A stretch of DNA of 64,000 nucleotides from Flavobacterium beibuense (GCF_004151245.1 NZ_JUIW01000013.1:31812-95811), one strand, 5' to 3'. Shown: positions 42,191 to 51,572, counted from the stretch's first letter. The notes: generated by a model from the letters alone, not told the origin. A program made the numbers and translations.

Positions 42191-43093
42191 ATGAAGAGAT
42201 GTTTCAAGGCTTTGTGCCTTTTGTCTTTGGCTTTTTTAGCATCTTGTAAAAAAGATGATGATACCAGTATTGCCCCGCCAAGGGATTATGCTGAGCAGTA
42301 TGTTACAGAAAAAGTTGAAATAGAAGAATACCTGCATACTCATTATATTGTTAGTGTAGACGAAAATTTTACTATTGAAATTGACTCTATTACGGCAGAT
42401 AACCCTCAAACATCTATTTGGGATCAAACGGAGTATCCGTTACAAACTAAGCTTGTAACTCTTAATGATGTTGACTATACATTATACTACCTTATTTTAA
42501 ACGAAGGGGGTAATGAAGTGCCAACGCCTTATGACCGTGTAAAGGTGGCTTACAGAGGTTGGAGAATGGATGATTATCAGTTTGATTATAATCCATACCC
42601 TGATCAGTTTTTATTCCTTCCTGTTATGATTGAAGGATGGCGTGAAATTATACCGTTATTTAAAACCGGTTTTTATAATGATACACCAGGTGACCCAAAC
42701 CCTGCAAGCTTTACAAATTTTGGGGCGGGGGTAATGTTCCTTCCATCAGATTTTGGTTACTACGATTCTTCTCAGGTAGGTATACCTTCATACAGTCCGC
42801 TTGTTTTCAGCTTTAAACTGTATGATATGCAACAGGATGACTCTGATAACGATGGTATTCCTACATATCTTGAAGTAGGTCCTGACAGTATTGATGTTTA
42901 TGATTATGACAGCGATGGAGACGGTACGCCAAACTTCCAGGATGCAGATGATGATGGCGACGGTATTTCTACAAGAATAGAAATTACCATACCGGGAACT
43001 GAAGATGAGTTGTATGATTTTGAAAATATTCCTGTTTGTGAAGATTCAGGAGAATCTATATATCTTGATCCAACCTGCTTCCCTGAGCAATAG
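42191..43093 (+). CDS. Lipoprotein with FKBP-type domain and calcium-binding-type repeats
   Basis: 300 residues. Lipoprotein signal LCLLSLAFLASC then KKDDDT, so likely surface-exported. Residues about 80-215 show an FKBP peptidyl-prolyl isomerase pattern (PTPYDRVKVAYRGWRMDDYQFD, VMIEGWREIIPLFKTG). It ends in thrombospondin type-3-like repeats (DSDNDGIPTYLEVGPDS, DYDSDGDGTPNFQDADDDGDG), Asp-rich calcium-binding motifs common on flavobacterial surface proteins. Combination of the two is uncommon and suggests a surface-folding or structural role. Confidence 0.85.
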   Translation: MKRCFKALCLLSLAFLASCKKDDDTSIAPPRDYAEQYVTEKVEIEEYLHTHYIVSVDENFTIEIDSITADNPQTSIWDQTEYPLQTKLVTLNDVDYTLYYLILNEGGNEVPTPYDRVKVAYRGWRMDDYQFDYNPYPDQFLFLPVMIEGWREIIPLFKTGFYNDTPGDPNPASFTNFGAGVMFLPSDFGYYDSSQVGIPSYSPLVFSFKLYDMQQDDSDNDGIPTYLEVGPDSIDVYDYDSDGDGTPNFQDADDDGDGISTRIEITIPGTEDELYDFENIPVCEDSGESIYLDPTCFPEQ

Positions 43094-43112
43094 GAATAAT
43101 AGATAAAATATT

Positions 43113-43141
43113 AAAAAGCCTCACTTAAAGTGGGGCTTTTT
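43113..43141 (+). terminator. Terminator after FKBP lipoprotein gene
   Basis: AAAAAGCCTCACTT...AAGTGGGGCTTTTT stem (with G-T pairs) followed by T-rich sequence. Confidence 0.8.
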
Positions 43142-43213
43142 GTTTAGTAGTAATGTTTTTTTAGATTCCAAACAGGGTATTTTGGTATTTGCGATTTCAT
43201 TACTGTATAAATA

Positions 43214-43246
43214 TAAAAAAATCCCAACCGAAAGGGTTGGGATTTT
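43214..43246 (-). terminator. Terminator after the transketolase operon
   Basis: AAAATCCCAACC and GGTTGGGATTTT pair perfectly around GAAAG, and on the minus strand a T-run follows after the transketolase stop at 43266. Confidence 0.85.
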
Positions 43247-43265
43247 AATATGATGTGAGAAAAGA

Positions 43266-44219
43266 TTATTTTCTCCTGATTACTTTTTCTACAGCTTCAA
43301 CGATAGCTTCGTTGTTTAGTTTGTATTTCTCCATAAGCTGTGCCGGAGTTCCAGACTCACCAAAACTGTCGTTTACAGCAACAAACTCTTGTGGAGCAGG
43401 GTTGTTTGCAGCAAGTGTACGTGCAACGCTTTCTCCAAGACCACCAAGAATATTGTGCTCTTCTGCAGTAACTACACATCCTGTTTTAGCAACCGATTTA
43501 AGGATAGCTTCCTCATCAAGTGGCTTAATAGTGTGTATGTTGATAACCTCTGCAGAGATACCTTTAGCCTCGAGAGCCTCAGCAGCAACAAGAGCTTCCC
43601 ATACAAGATGTCCTGTAGCAACAATAGTTACATCGGTACCTTCATTTAGTAAAACCGCTTTACCAATAACAAACTCTCCGTTTTCAGGAGTGAAGTTAGG
43701 TACAGACGGACGACCGAAACGTAGGTAAACCGGTCCGTGGTGTTCAGCAATAGCAATGGTAGCCGCTTTTGTCTGGTTGTAGTCACAAGTGTTGATTACT
43801 GTCATGCCCGGAAGCATTTTCATCAAACCGATGTCTTCAAGTATCTGGTGAGTTGCACCGTCTTCACCCAGTGTTAAACCTGCGTGAGAAGCACATATTT
43901 TCACGTTTTTATCTGAATAAGCAACAGACTGACGGATCTGGTCATAAACCCTACCTGTAGAGAAGTTGGCAAAAGTTCCTGTAAAAGGAATTTTACCACC
44001 TATTGTCATACCTGCAGCCATACCAATCATGTTTGCTTCTGCAATACCTACCTGAAAGAAACGCTCAGGGTGGTTTGCTTTAAAGTCGTCCATTTTTAGC
44101 GACCCGATAAGGTCAGCGCAAAGGGCAACAACATTTTCATTAGTTTTTCCAAGTTCTGTAAGTCCTGCTCCAAAACCTGAACGAGTATCTTTATTTCCTG
44201 TATTTGTGTATTTTTTCAT
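43266..44219 (-). CDS. Transketolase C-terminal half (pyrimidine-binding and C-terminal domains)
   Basis: 317 residues, beginning TRSGFGAGLTELGKTNENVVALCADLIGS and including PERFFQVGIAEANMIGMAAGMT and TAEEHNILGGLGESVA: the Pyr domain followed by the C-terminal domain of transketolase. It must join the separate N-terminal half encoded upstream (82 bases) to form the thiamine-diphosphate enzyme of the pentose phosphate pathway. Such split transketolases are common in Bacteroidota and archaea. Confidence 0.95.
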   Translation of the reverse strand: MKKYTNTGNKDTRSGFGAGLTELGKTNENVVALCADLIGSLKMDDFKANHPERFFQVGIAEANMIGMAAGMTIGGKIPFTGTFANFSTGRVYDQIRQSVAYSDKNVKICASHAGLTLGEDGATHQILEDIGLMKMLPGMTVINTCDYNQTKAATIAIAEHHGPVYLRFGRPSVPNFTPENGEFVIGKAVLLNEGTDVTIVATGHLVWEALVAAEALEAKGISAEVINIHTIKPLDEEAILKSVAKTGCVVTAEEHNILGGLGESVARTLAANNPAPQEFVAVNDSFGESGTPAQLMEKYKLNNEAIVEAVEKVIRRK

Positions 44220-44301
44220 TTTTGCTAAAATTAGTAGTGAGAATTTAGAAGTGAATAGTGAGAAAAAATCTCAAGTCTATATCTATTATCTCAAAGTCTT
44301 A

Positions 44302-45150
44302 TTAGTAGTCTCCTAAAGTTACCTGGTTTTGAGCGAATGCTTTTTCAAGTTGTTCGTCGTTAGGAGCTTTACCGTGCCATGCGTGCGTGTGCATCATAAA
44401 GTCTACACCGTTACCCATTTCGGTATGAAGCAATACACAAACCGGTTTTCCGTTTCCTGTTTTAGCTTTAGCTTCTGTCATTCCGGCAATTATAGCCTCG
44501 ATGTCATTTCCTTTTTCAATTTCCAATACTTCCCATCCAAAAGCTTCAAACTTAGCCTTAATGCTGCCCATTGGTAAAACCTCGTCAGTAGCCCCGTCAA
44601 TTTGTTTTCCGTTAAGGTCAACCGTAGCGATAATGTTGTCTACTTTGTAAGCTGCAGCATACATGATAGCTTCCCAGTTTTGACCTTCCTGAAGCTCACC
44701 GTCACCGTGAAGGCTGTATACAAGATGGCTGTCTCCGTTAAGTTTTTTTGTTTGAGCCGCACCAACAGCTACTGATAACCCCTGCCCAAGAGAACCTGAA
44801 GCAATTCTTACTCCCGGTAAACCTTCGTGAGTTGTAGGGTGACCCTGAAGTCTTGAATTAATGTGGCGGAATGTAGCAAGCTCAGATACAGGGAAGTATC
44901 CGCTTCTTGCAAGTACGCTGTAGAATACCGGAGATATGTGTCCGTTTGAAAGGAAAAAGATATCCTCGTTAATGCCATCCATGTCAAAACCTTCCTTGCG
45001 GTCCATTAAAACCTGGTAAAGCGCTACCATAAATTCAGTACAGCCAAGCGAACCTCCCGGGTGTCCCGAGTTTACCGCATGCACCATACGAAGGATGTCC
45101 CTTCTTACCTGAATCGTTAAATCATTTAGTTGTTGTGTGTTAGGCTTCAT
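44302..45150 (-). CDS. Transketolase N-terminal half (diphosphate-binding domain)
   Basis: 282 residues. Contains HPGGSLGCTEFMVALY, NGHISPVFYS, GSLGQGLSVAVGAA, and HGDGELQEGQNWEA, which holds the GDG cofactor motif with the Mg2+ and ThDP-diphosphate ligands. Ends at the domain boundary. First gene of the operon, with promoter TAnnTTTG and TTG at 20-base spacing upstream. Confidence 0.95.
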   Translation of the reverse strand: MKPNTQQLNDLTIQVRRDILRMVHAVNSGHPGGSLGCTEFMVALYQVLMDRKEGFDMDGINEDIFFLSNGHISPVFYSVLARSGYFPVSELATFRHINSRLQGHPTTHEGLPGVRIASGSLGQGLSVAVGAAQTKKLNGDSHLVYSLHGDGELQEGQNWEAIMYAAAYKVDNIIATVDLNGKQIDGATDEVLPMGSIKAKFEAFGWEVLEIEKGNDIEAIIAGMTEAKAKTGNGKPVCVLLHTEMGNGVDFMMHTHAWHGKAPNDEQLEKAFAQNQVTLGDY

Positions 45151-45174
45151 TTTTCTAATAAGTTAAACTGGGTG

Positions 45175-45205
45175 CAAAAGTAATTCTTATTTTTTCTATT
45201 GGCAA
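45175..45205 (-). promoter_or_regulatory. Promoter of the transketolase operon
   Basis: Minus strand: TACTTTTG (45182-45175) with TTG at 45205-45203, spacing 20 bases. About 25 bases before the ATG of the N-terminal half. Confidence 0.7.
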
Positions 45206-45535
45206 ATTAATTTCACTTACTGAAAAAACGGCTTCAGTAAATCGTTTTTAGCGGTTTGTTTTTCTCCCCATACCCCTCTTTTCATTTTCATATTTATTAT
45301 CATTTTCATATTCATTTTCTAAAGGCTTTTTTTGGATAAAGTCTGGTTTAGGGTTTTGTTTATAGTTGGGTTTATCCTGGGATAATTTATATGTATGTTA
45401 TTGTACTGAAAATATAGTTTCAGTAAACGAGTTCAAAAAGGTAATATTTTTGCACTTGTTTTTGTTTGTTTTCTATAAGTTGTTTATGCTGTTTCATATC
45501 TTATTTTCCTGTACAAAAATCTCATATCTATTGCC
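45206..45535. other. Long divergent intergenic region before tgt
   Basis: About 330 bases, T-rich with no plausible coding frame or clear RNA. Contains the sense/antisense-looking TTCAGTAAA copies at 45232 and near 45420 (ACTGAAAA and TTTCAGTAAA) but no known motif. Confidence 0.4.
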
Positions 45536-45543
45536 TATCTTTG
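45536..45543 (+). promoter_or_regulatory. -7 promoter element of tgt
   Basis: TATCTTTG fits TAnnTTTG, 19 bases before the tgt ATG. No TTG with 20-base spacing was found. Confidence 0.6.
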
Positions 45544-45562
45544 CGCCTTGTAAAAACGGAAT

Positions 45563-46693
45563 ATGAAATTTGATTTAATTACCAAAGATCCTCAGTCTAA
45601 AGCCAGAGCAGGACTTATCACTACCGATCACGGCCCTATAGAAACACCTATATTTATGCCGGTAGGTACAGTGGCAACCGTAAAGGGGGTACACCAGCGC
45701 GAACTTAAAAATGATATAAACCCTGATATTATTTTAGGTAACACATACCATTTATACCTTCGTCCGCAAACCCCGATTATTGAAAAGGCTGGCGGACTTC
45801 ATAAGTTTATGAACTGGGACAGGAATATACTTACCGATAGCGGTGGTTATCAGGTATATTCATTATCAGGTAACAGGAAGATTAAAGAGGAGGGAGTTAA
45901 ATTCAAATCACATATTGACGGTTCTTACCATTTCTTTTCGCCGGAAAGCGTAATGGAAATTCAGCGTACCATTGGTGCTGATATTATCATGGCTTTTGAC
46001 GAATGTACACCATACCCTTGCGATTATCGTTATGCAAAACGTTCAATGCACATGACACACCGTTGGCTGGACCGTTGTATTGCGCATCTTGAAAAAGTCC
46101 CTGTAAAATACGGTTACGATCAGGCATTTTTTCCAATTGTTCAGGGTAGTACATATACCGACCTGAGAGCGCAATCGGCAGAGTATATTGCTAACGCCGG
46201 GGCTGTAGGTAATGCCATTGGAGGATTATCAGTAGGGGAACCTGCAGAGGAAATGTATGCAATGAGCGAGGTGGTTTGTAATATACTTCCTGAAGACAAG
46301 CCGCGTTACCTTATGGGGGTAGGTACTCCTATTAATATATTAGAAAATATTGCCCTTGGTATAGATATGTTTGACTGTGTTATGCCTACACGTAATGCCC
46401 GTAATGGTATGTTGTTTACGGCAAACGGTACCATTAACATTAAAAACAAAAAATGGGAAGATGATTTTTCTCCTATTGACGAAATGGGCATCACTTTTGT
46501 AGACACCGAATATACTAAAGCTTATTTAAGACACCTTTTTGCTGCAAACGAGTTTCTTGGTAAACAAATTGCAACCATACATAATTTAGGTTTCTATATG
46601 TGGTTGGTTCGTGAGGCAAGAAAGCATATCTTAGCAGGAGATTTCCGTGAGTGGAAAGACAAAATGGTAAAACAAATGAGCCAAAGGCTTTAA
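45563..46693 (+). CDS. tgt: Queuine/preQ1 tRNA-ribosyltransferase, zinc cysteines absent
   Basis: 376 residues, length typical of bacterial TGT. Core motifs: FMPVGTVATVKGV, GNTYHLYLRPQ, the nucleophile region ILTDSGGYQVYSLSG, DIIMAFDECTPYP, VQGSTYTDLRAQSAEYI, GGLSVGEP and DCVMPTRNARNGMLF. It swaps guanine-34 for preQ1. However, the CxCxxC zinc loop of E. coli TGT is missing: the aligned stretch is DEMGITFVDTEYTKAYL (about 306-322), although the following His (TIHNL) remains. Followed 24 bases later by an LptF/G-type permease gene. Confidence 0.92.
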   Translation: MKFDLITKDPQSKARAGLITTDHGPIETPIFMPVGTVATVKGVHQRELKNDINPDIILGNTYHLYLRPQTPIIEKAGGLHKFMNWDRNILTDSGGYQVYSLSGNRKIKEEGVKFKSHIDGSYHFFSPESVMEIQRTIGADIIMAFDECTPYPCDYRYAKRSMHMTHRWLDRCIAHLEKVPVKYGYDQAFFPIVQGSTYTDLRAQSAEYIANAGAVGNAIGGLSVGEPAEEMYAMSEVVCNILPEDKPRYLMGVGTPINILENIALGIDMFDCVMPTRNARNGMLFTANGTINIKNKKWEDDFSPIDEMGITFVDTEYTKAYLRHLFAANEFLGKQIATIHNLGFYMWLVREARKHILAGDFREWKDKMVKQMSQRL

Positions 46694-46717
46694 CCATAAT
46701 TAAAGAAAATCACCGGA

Positions 46718-47794
46718 GTGAAGATAATAGACTGGTACATTTTAAAAAGATACCTGGCAACATTTTTTGTAATGCTGCTCATGTTTATTCCCATAGGGAT
46801 TGTTATAGACGTATCGGAGAAAATTAATAAAATACTGGCTAAAAAAGTACCTTTTGCAGATGTAGCTGCCTATTATGGCGATTTTACGCTATACTTTGCC
46901 AATATGCTTTTTCCTATATTCCTGTTCCTGTCGGTTATCTGGTTTACTTCAAAGCTGGCTAACAATACAGAGATTATTGCTGTACTGGGATCGGGAATCT
47001 CTTTCATGCGATTTTTAAGACCTTATATTATAGGAGCATCCATCATATCATTGCTGGCGCTTGTTATGGGTGTATTTTTTGTACCCAAGGCAAGTAAAGG
47101 TTTTAACGACTTTAGGTATACTTATCTTAAGAACAATCCTAAAATTAGGGAAAACGAACAGGTTTATAAACAGATTAACGATACACAGTATATATATGTA
47201 GGTACATTTAACTACATACAAAACTCGGGTTCTAACTTTAACCTTGAAACTTTTAAAGGTGAAAAGCTGGTGTCAAAAATTAATGCCAACACGATTGCCT
47301 GGAATCCTAAAGACAGTACATATCTTCTTTATGGTTATAATAAAAGGACTGTGGGTGAAATGAACGATAGGCTGGAGAGTGAGCCACAAAAGGTTATGAA
47401 GCTTTCTTTTGAGCCTGATGAGCTTACCCCGGTTATTTATGTGGCAGAAACAATGACACTTGGTGAGCTTAATAAGTTTATTGATAAGGAAAAGAAAAGA
47501 GGATCAGGTAATATAAACAGTTACCTGGTTGTAAAGTATAAAAAATACAGTATTCCGGTATCAGCATTTATTCTTACCATTATTGCCGTGGCAGTATCTT
47601 CCATGAAACGCAGGGGAGGTATGGGGGTTAACCTGGCACTGGGTATTGCACTGGCCTTTACCTTTGTGTTTTTTGATAAGGTATTTGGAACCATGGCTGA
47701 GAAATCGAGCATCCCGCCATTATTGGCTGTGTGGTTCCCTAATGTGACTTTTGGTATTTTAGCTATATTCCTCTTACGTAATGCTAGGCGATAA
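46718..47794 (+). CDS. LptF/LptG-family permease of lipopolysaccharide export
   Basis: 358 residues starting at GTG 46718. Three N-terminal helices (TFFVMLLMFIPIGIVIDVS, FLFLSVIWFTSKL, YIIGASIISLLALVMG), a beta-rich periplasmic part (about 130-260), and three C-terminal helices: the YjgP/YjgQ plan. With LptB and its partner it pulls lipopolysaccharide out of the inner membrane. Bacteroidota carry the two permeases scattered; whether this is F or G cannot be decided. It overlaps the next gene by 14 bases. Confidence 0.9.
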   Translation: MKIIDWYILKRYLATFFVMLLMFIPIGIVIDVSEKINKILAKKVPFADVAAYYGDFTLYFANMLFPIFLFLSVIWFTSKLANNTEIIAVLGSGISFMRFLRPYIIGASIISLLALVMGVFFVPKASKGFNDFRYTYLKNNPKIRENEQVYKQINDTQYIYVGTFNYIQNSGSNFNLETFKGEKLVSKINANTIAWNPKDSTYLLYGYNKRTVGEMNDRLESEPQKVMKLSFEPDELTPVIYVAETMTLGELNKFIDKEKKRGSGNINSYLVVKYKKYSIPVSAFILTIIAVAVSSMKRRGGMGVNLALGIALAFTFVFFDKVFGTMAEKSSIPPLLAVWFPNVTFGILAIFLLRNARR

Positions 47795-48674
47795 ATTAAG
47801 GAGTTATTTACATCTCCATTTCATAGTTTTTATTTGGGGTTTTACCGCTGTTATAGGTAAGCTTATTACACTCGATGCCTTACCGTTGGTTTGGTATAGA
47901 ATGGGTATTGCAGTAATTCTTGTATATCTGTATGCGCGTTTTACAAAAGTACCTTTAAGAGTAGAATGGAAAACCCTAGCAGGGTTTTTGTTTGCGGGGC
48001 TAATTATCGCTATGCACTGGTTTACATTTTTTAAGGCGATAAAAGTATCTAATGTGTCGGTAACACTGGCGTGCCTTTCTACAGGGGCATTCTTTACCTC
48101 TCTTTTAGAACCCTTATTGTACGGGCGAAAGGTTATATGGTATGAGGTACTGTTCGGCCTTCTTGTTATAGGGGGGCTTTATATAATATTCAGTTTTGAG
48201 GGTGATTACCTCTACGGAATATTACTGGCATTGTCTTCGGCTTTCCTTTCGGCAACCTTCTCGGTTATAAATGGTAAGTATGCTGTAAAATATAATGCCA
48301 CACAGGTTTCTTTTTGGGAGTTGCTGGGTGGTGTGTTTTTCCTGTCAGTTTATTTGCTGTTTGCAGGAAGTTTTACTACAGAGTTTTTTGTACTTACGGG
48401 ACAAGACTGGACATGGCTAATTGTACTGGCTACCTTCTGTACGGCCTATGCTTTTATTGCATCGGTACAGGTGATGAAGTTTTTAAGTCCGTATACAGTA
48501 ATGCTTACTATTAACATGGAACCTATATATGGGATAATTCTTGCATTAATAGTATTTAAAGATAATGAGCACATGAGTCCTGCTTTTTATTTTGGTGCTG
48601 CTATTATACTTACTACAGTGATACTCAATGGTGTAATAAAGAATTACCCTAAAAAGAAACTTAAAGAGATTTAA
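47781..48674 (+). CDS. EamA/DMT family transporter
   Basis: 297 residues with ten hydrophobic helices and the duplicated EamA domain: FIVFIWGFTAVIGKLITLDALPLVWYRM in the first repeat, LLALSSAFLSATFSVINGKYAV and MLTINMEPIYGIILALIVF in the second. Exporters of metabolites of this type are broad; substrate unknown. It overlaps the LptF/G gene by 14 bases, so they are cotranscribed. Confidence 0.92.
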   Translation: MLGDKLRSYLHLHFIVFIWGFTAVIGKLITLDALPLVWYRMGIAVILVYLYARFTKVPLRVEWKTLAGFLFAGLIIAMHWFTFFKAIKVSNVSVTLACLSTGAFFTSLLEPLLYGRKVIWYEVLFGLLVIGGLYIIFSFEGDYLYGILLALSSAFLSATFSVINGKYAVKYNATQVSFWELLGGVFFLSVYLLFAGSFTTEFFVLTGQDWTWLIVLATFCTAYAFIASVQVMKFLSPYTVMLTINMEPIYGIILALIVFKDNEHMSPAFYFGAAIILTTVILNGVIKNYPKKKLKEI

Positions 48675-48699
48675 TTCTTTCATTCTTAAGCTAAAGTTC

Positions 48700-48707
48700 T
48701 ATCTTTG
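48700..48707 (+). promoter_or_regulatory. -7 promoter element of accA
   Basis: TATCTTTG, 34 bases before the accA ATG, fits TAnnTTTG. No TTG at the usual distance. Confidence 0.5.
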
Positions 48708-48741
48708 TAGTTCGAACAAACTTTAAAAATCTGCCTGTACT

Positions 48742-49695
48742 ATGGAATATTTAGATTTTGAGCTTCCGATTAAAGAGCTTGAAGACCAGTTAGATAAGTG
48801 TACTATTATTGGTCAGGAATCGGATGTGGATGTATCTAATACATGTAAGCAAATCGAGAAAAAACTAGAAGAAACAAAAAAGAATATATACAAAAACCTT
48901 ACAGCGTGGCAAAGGGTTCAGCTTTCAAGGCACCCAAGCCGTCCGTATACTATGGATCATATCAATGCGCTTGCTGAAGGTACTTTCTTAGAACTTTTTG
49001 GAGACCGTGGCTTTAAAGATGATAAAGCAATGGTGGGAGGACTTGCTAAAATAGGCGGTCAGTCATTCATGATCATTGGTCAGCAAAAAGGTTACAATAC
49101 TAAAACAAGGCAATACAGAAACTTTGGTATGGCTAACCCTGAAGGATACCGTAAGGCATTACGTCTTATGAAGATGGCTGAAAAGTTTGGTATTCCTGTA
49201 GTTACTTTAGTAGATACTCCGGGTGCATACCCAGGGCTAGAAGCTGAAGAAAGAGGACAGGGTGAGGCTATTGCAAGAAATATTTTTGAGATGGTACGCC
49301 TTAAAACACCTATTATTACCGTTATAGTAGGAGAGGGTGCTTCAGGTGGGGCACTTGGTATAGGTGTGGGAGATAAAGTATACATGCTTGAAAACACATG
49401 GTACTCTGTAATCTCTCCTGAGTCTTGTTCTTCAATCTTATGGAGAAGCTGGGAGTACAAAGAGCAGGCTGCCGAGGCGCTTAAGCTTACTTCTTACGAC
49501 ATGAAGAAACAAAAACTTATAGATGATATTATTCCTGAACCGCTGGGTGGTGCGCACTATGACAGAGCCACTACTTTTGAGAGCGTTAAGGAGTACATCT
49601 TAAAAGGATATAATGAATTGAAAGACTTATCAACAGAGGAACTTGTTGCGAAAAGGATGGATAAGTATAGTAAAATGGGGGAGTTTAAAGAATAA
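48742..49695 (+). CDS. accA: Acetyl-CoA carboxylase carboxyltransferase subunit alpha
   Basis: 317 residues. Characteristic stretches are [14 protein letters not shown] at the start, [69 protein letters not shown] and [15 protein letters not shown], where oxyanion-type glycines bind the substrates. Partner of AccD in transferring the carboxyl from biotin to acetyl-CoA, first committed step of fatty-acid synthesis. Confidence 0.97.
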   Translation: MEYLDFELPIKELEDQLDKCTIIGQESDVDVSNTCKQIEKKLEETKKNIYKNLTAWQRVQLSRHPSRPYTMDHINALAEGTFLELFGDRGFKDDKAMVGGLAKIGGQSFMIIGQQKGYNTKTRQYRNFGMANPEGYRKALRLMKMAEKFGIPVVTLVDTPGAYPGLEAEERGQGEAIARNIFEMVRLKTPIITVIVGEGASGGALGIGVGDKVYMLENTWYSVISPESCSSILWRSWEYKEQAAEALKLTSYDMKKQKLIDDIIPEPLGGAHYDRATTFESVKEYILKGYNELKDLSTEELVAKRMDKYSKMGEFKE

Positions 49696-49717
49696 CCTTG
49701 TTTTAACGGCATAATGA

Positions 49718-49748
49718 TTCCGAAGCCTTGCCGCTTCGGATTTTTTTT
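49718..49748 (+). terminator. accA terminator
   Basis: TCCGAAG and CTTCGGA arms around CCTTGCCG, followed by eight T. Confidence 0.85.
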
Positions 49749-49764
49749 AGGTTATAAACAATTA

Positions 49765-49792
49765 GTTAACTGTTTATCAACAGTTTGTTAAC
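49765..49792 (+). promoter_or_regulatory. Palindrome with DnaA-box-like core upstream of dnaB
   Basis: AACTGTT TATC AACAGTT (49768-49785) is a perfect inverted repeat. It is flanked by GTTAAC at 49765-49770 and 49787-49792. The core TTATCAACA (49774-49782) differs by one base from the DnaA box TTATCCACA. It lies about 60 bases before the dnaB ATG. A regulatory site is inferred. Confidence 0.4.
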
Positions 49793-49849
49793 ATAGGCTT
49801 CTTAACAATTGCTTAACTCATCCATTTTAAATTTAATTACATTAGCACT

Positions 49850-51406
49850 ATGGAAAACATCAGGAACGTAAACCCGGTAAAAGTTGATAAAACTGCTATT
49901 ATCAACTTAGAGAAAGGCAAGCTCCCACCGCAGGCGCTGGACCTTGAGGAGGCTGTTTTAGGTGCCATGATGATAGATAAAAAAGGTGTAGACGAGGTAA
50001 TAGATATATTACAGCCCGATGCCTTTTATAAGGAGGCCCACAAGAACATTTTTGAGGCCATCGTACAGTTATTTAACGACACACAGCCAATTGACTTATT
50101 AACAGTGTCCGCTCAGTTAAAAAAGAACGGAAAACTGGATTTGTCCGGCGGAGATTTTTATCTTATTCAGCTTACGCAAAAGATATCATCTTCGGCTCAC
50201 ATTGAGTTTCACTCAAGAATCATTTTACAAAAATTCATTCAGCGAAGCCTTATTAAAATATCAAGCGAGATTATTGAAGAGGCTTATGACGAGACAACAG
50301 ATATTTTTGACCTGTTAGACCAGGCAGAATCTAAACTGTATGAAGTTACCCAGGGTAACATTAAAAGAAGTTCTGAAACGGCACAAAGCTTAGTTATACA
50401 GGCAAAGAAACGTATTGAGGAAATTGCTGGTAAAGAAGGTTTAAGTGGTGTTGCTACCGGCTTTCGCGATCTTGATAAGCTTACATCGGGATGGCAGCCC
50501 AGTGACCTTATCATTATTGCGGCAAGGCCCGGTATGGGTAAAACCGCATTTGTACTTTCTATGGCGCGTAATATTGCAATCGACTTTAACCACGGTGTTG
50601 CGGTATTCTCGCTGGAGATGTCCTCGGTACAGCTTATTACACGTTTGATTTCGAGTGAAACAGGCCTTTCTTCAGAAAAGTTGCGTACCGGTAAGCTTGA
50701 AAAGCACGAATGGGAACAGTTAAGTATTAAGGTTAAGAACCTTGAAAAGGCACCATTATATATAGATGATACACCATCGCTTTCCATTTTTGACCTTAGG
50801 GCAAAAGCAAGAAGGCTGGCGTCGCAGTATGGTATCAGGATGATTATTATCGATTATCTTCAGCTGATGACTGCCGGAGGTGCTGCCGGAAAGAACGGAG
50901 GTAATCGTGAGCAGGAAATATCAACCATTTCACGAAACCTTAAGGCACTGGCTAAAGAGCTTAACGTTCCTGTTATTGCACTGTCGCAGCTATCACGTGC
51001 GGTAGAGACCAGGGGATCGAGTAAAAGACCTTTACTTTCTGACCTTAGGGAATCGGGTGCGATTGAGCAGGATGCGGATATCGTATCGTTTATTTACCGA
51101 CCTGAATACTATAAGATTGATGAATGGGATGATGAGGAAAGATCGCCAACACAGGGACAGGCTGAGTTTATCGTGGCTAAGCACCGTAACGGTGGACTGG
51201 ATAACATCAGGCTTAAATTCGTGGGTAGCTTAGGTAAGTTTGATAACCTTGACGATTTCGGTTCACCGTTTGATGAGCTTCCGTCAAGTATGAATGATAA
51301 CGATAGTTCATCGTTTATTAAAAACCTGCCTTCGGCAAACGATGCTTTTGGCAGTAACATGAACAGCGGAGGAGGAGCGCATGACGATGACGATGTCCCG
51401 TTCTAA
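49850..51406 (+). CDS. dnaB: Replicative DNA helicase DnaB
   Basis: 518 residues. N-terminal DnaB-N domain (about 25-130: LPPQALDLEEAVLGAMMIDKKGVDEV). C-terminal RecA-like core with Walker A ARPGMGKTAFVLS, Walker B IIIDYLQLM, and motifs ALSQLSRAVE and ESGAIEQDADIV. The tail after about 470 is disordered and rich in Ser, Asn and Asp, with an acidic end. Hexameric 5'-3' helicase of the replisome. Monocistronic, short frame downstream. Confidence 0.97.
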   Translation: MENIRNVNPVKVDKTAIINLEKGKLPPQALDLEEAVLGAMMIDKKGVDEVIDILQPDAFYKEAHKNIFEAIVQLFNDTQPIDLLTVSAQLKKNGKLDLSGGDFYLIQLTQKISSSAHIEFHSRIILQKFIQRSLIKISSEIIEEAYDETTDIFDLLDQAESKLYEVTQGNIKRSSETAQSLVIQAKKRIEEIAGKEGLSGVATGFRDLDKLTSGWQPSDLIIIAARPGMGKTAFVLSMARNIAIDFNHGVAVFSLEMSSVQLITRLISSETGLSSEKLRTGKLEKHEWEQLSIKVKNLEKAPLYIDDTPSLSIFDLRAKARRLASQYGIRMIIIDYLQLMTAGGAAGKNGGNREQEISTISRNLKALAKELNVPVIALSQLSRAVETRGSSKRPLLSDLRESGAIEQDADIVSFIYRPEYYKIDEWDDEERSPTQGQAEFIVAKHRNGGLDNIRLKFVGSLGKFDNLDDFGSPFDELPSSMNDNDSSSFIKNLPSANDAFGSNMNSGGGAHDDDDVPF

Positions 51407-51437
51407 ATAATAAGTAACCAATTAACCCCATACAGAT

Positions 51438-51551
51438 ATGCAGAACGATTTATTTAAATCCCAAACAGATGAAGAGTTGTCCCTATTGGAAATTGAAGTA
51501 AACGGTGCTGAGCACGTTACGGTTGAAGAGCCGGGGACAGGGGAATATTAG
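51438..51551 (+). CDS. Very small acidic protein candidate (37 residues)
   Basis: An ATG at 51438 opens 37 codons ending at a TAG: MQNDLFKSQTDEELSLLEIE, then VNGAEHVTVEEPGTGEY. The composition is balanced and protein-like, and it sits 31 bases after dnaB and just before a strong terminator, so it would be in the same transcript. No known family; coding status unproven. Confidence 0.35.
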   Translation: MQNDLFKSQTDEELSLLEIEVNGAEHVTVEEPGTGEY

Positions 51552-51572
51552 TTAACAATAAAAAAGATATAG

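Noticed and set aside
43266..45150. Transketolase gene broken by mutation
   Set aside because: Both halves end and start at natural domain boundaries with an 82-base gap, and split transketolase is normal in this phylum.
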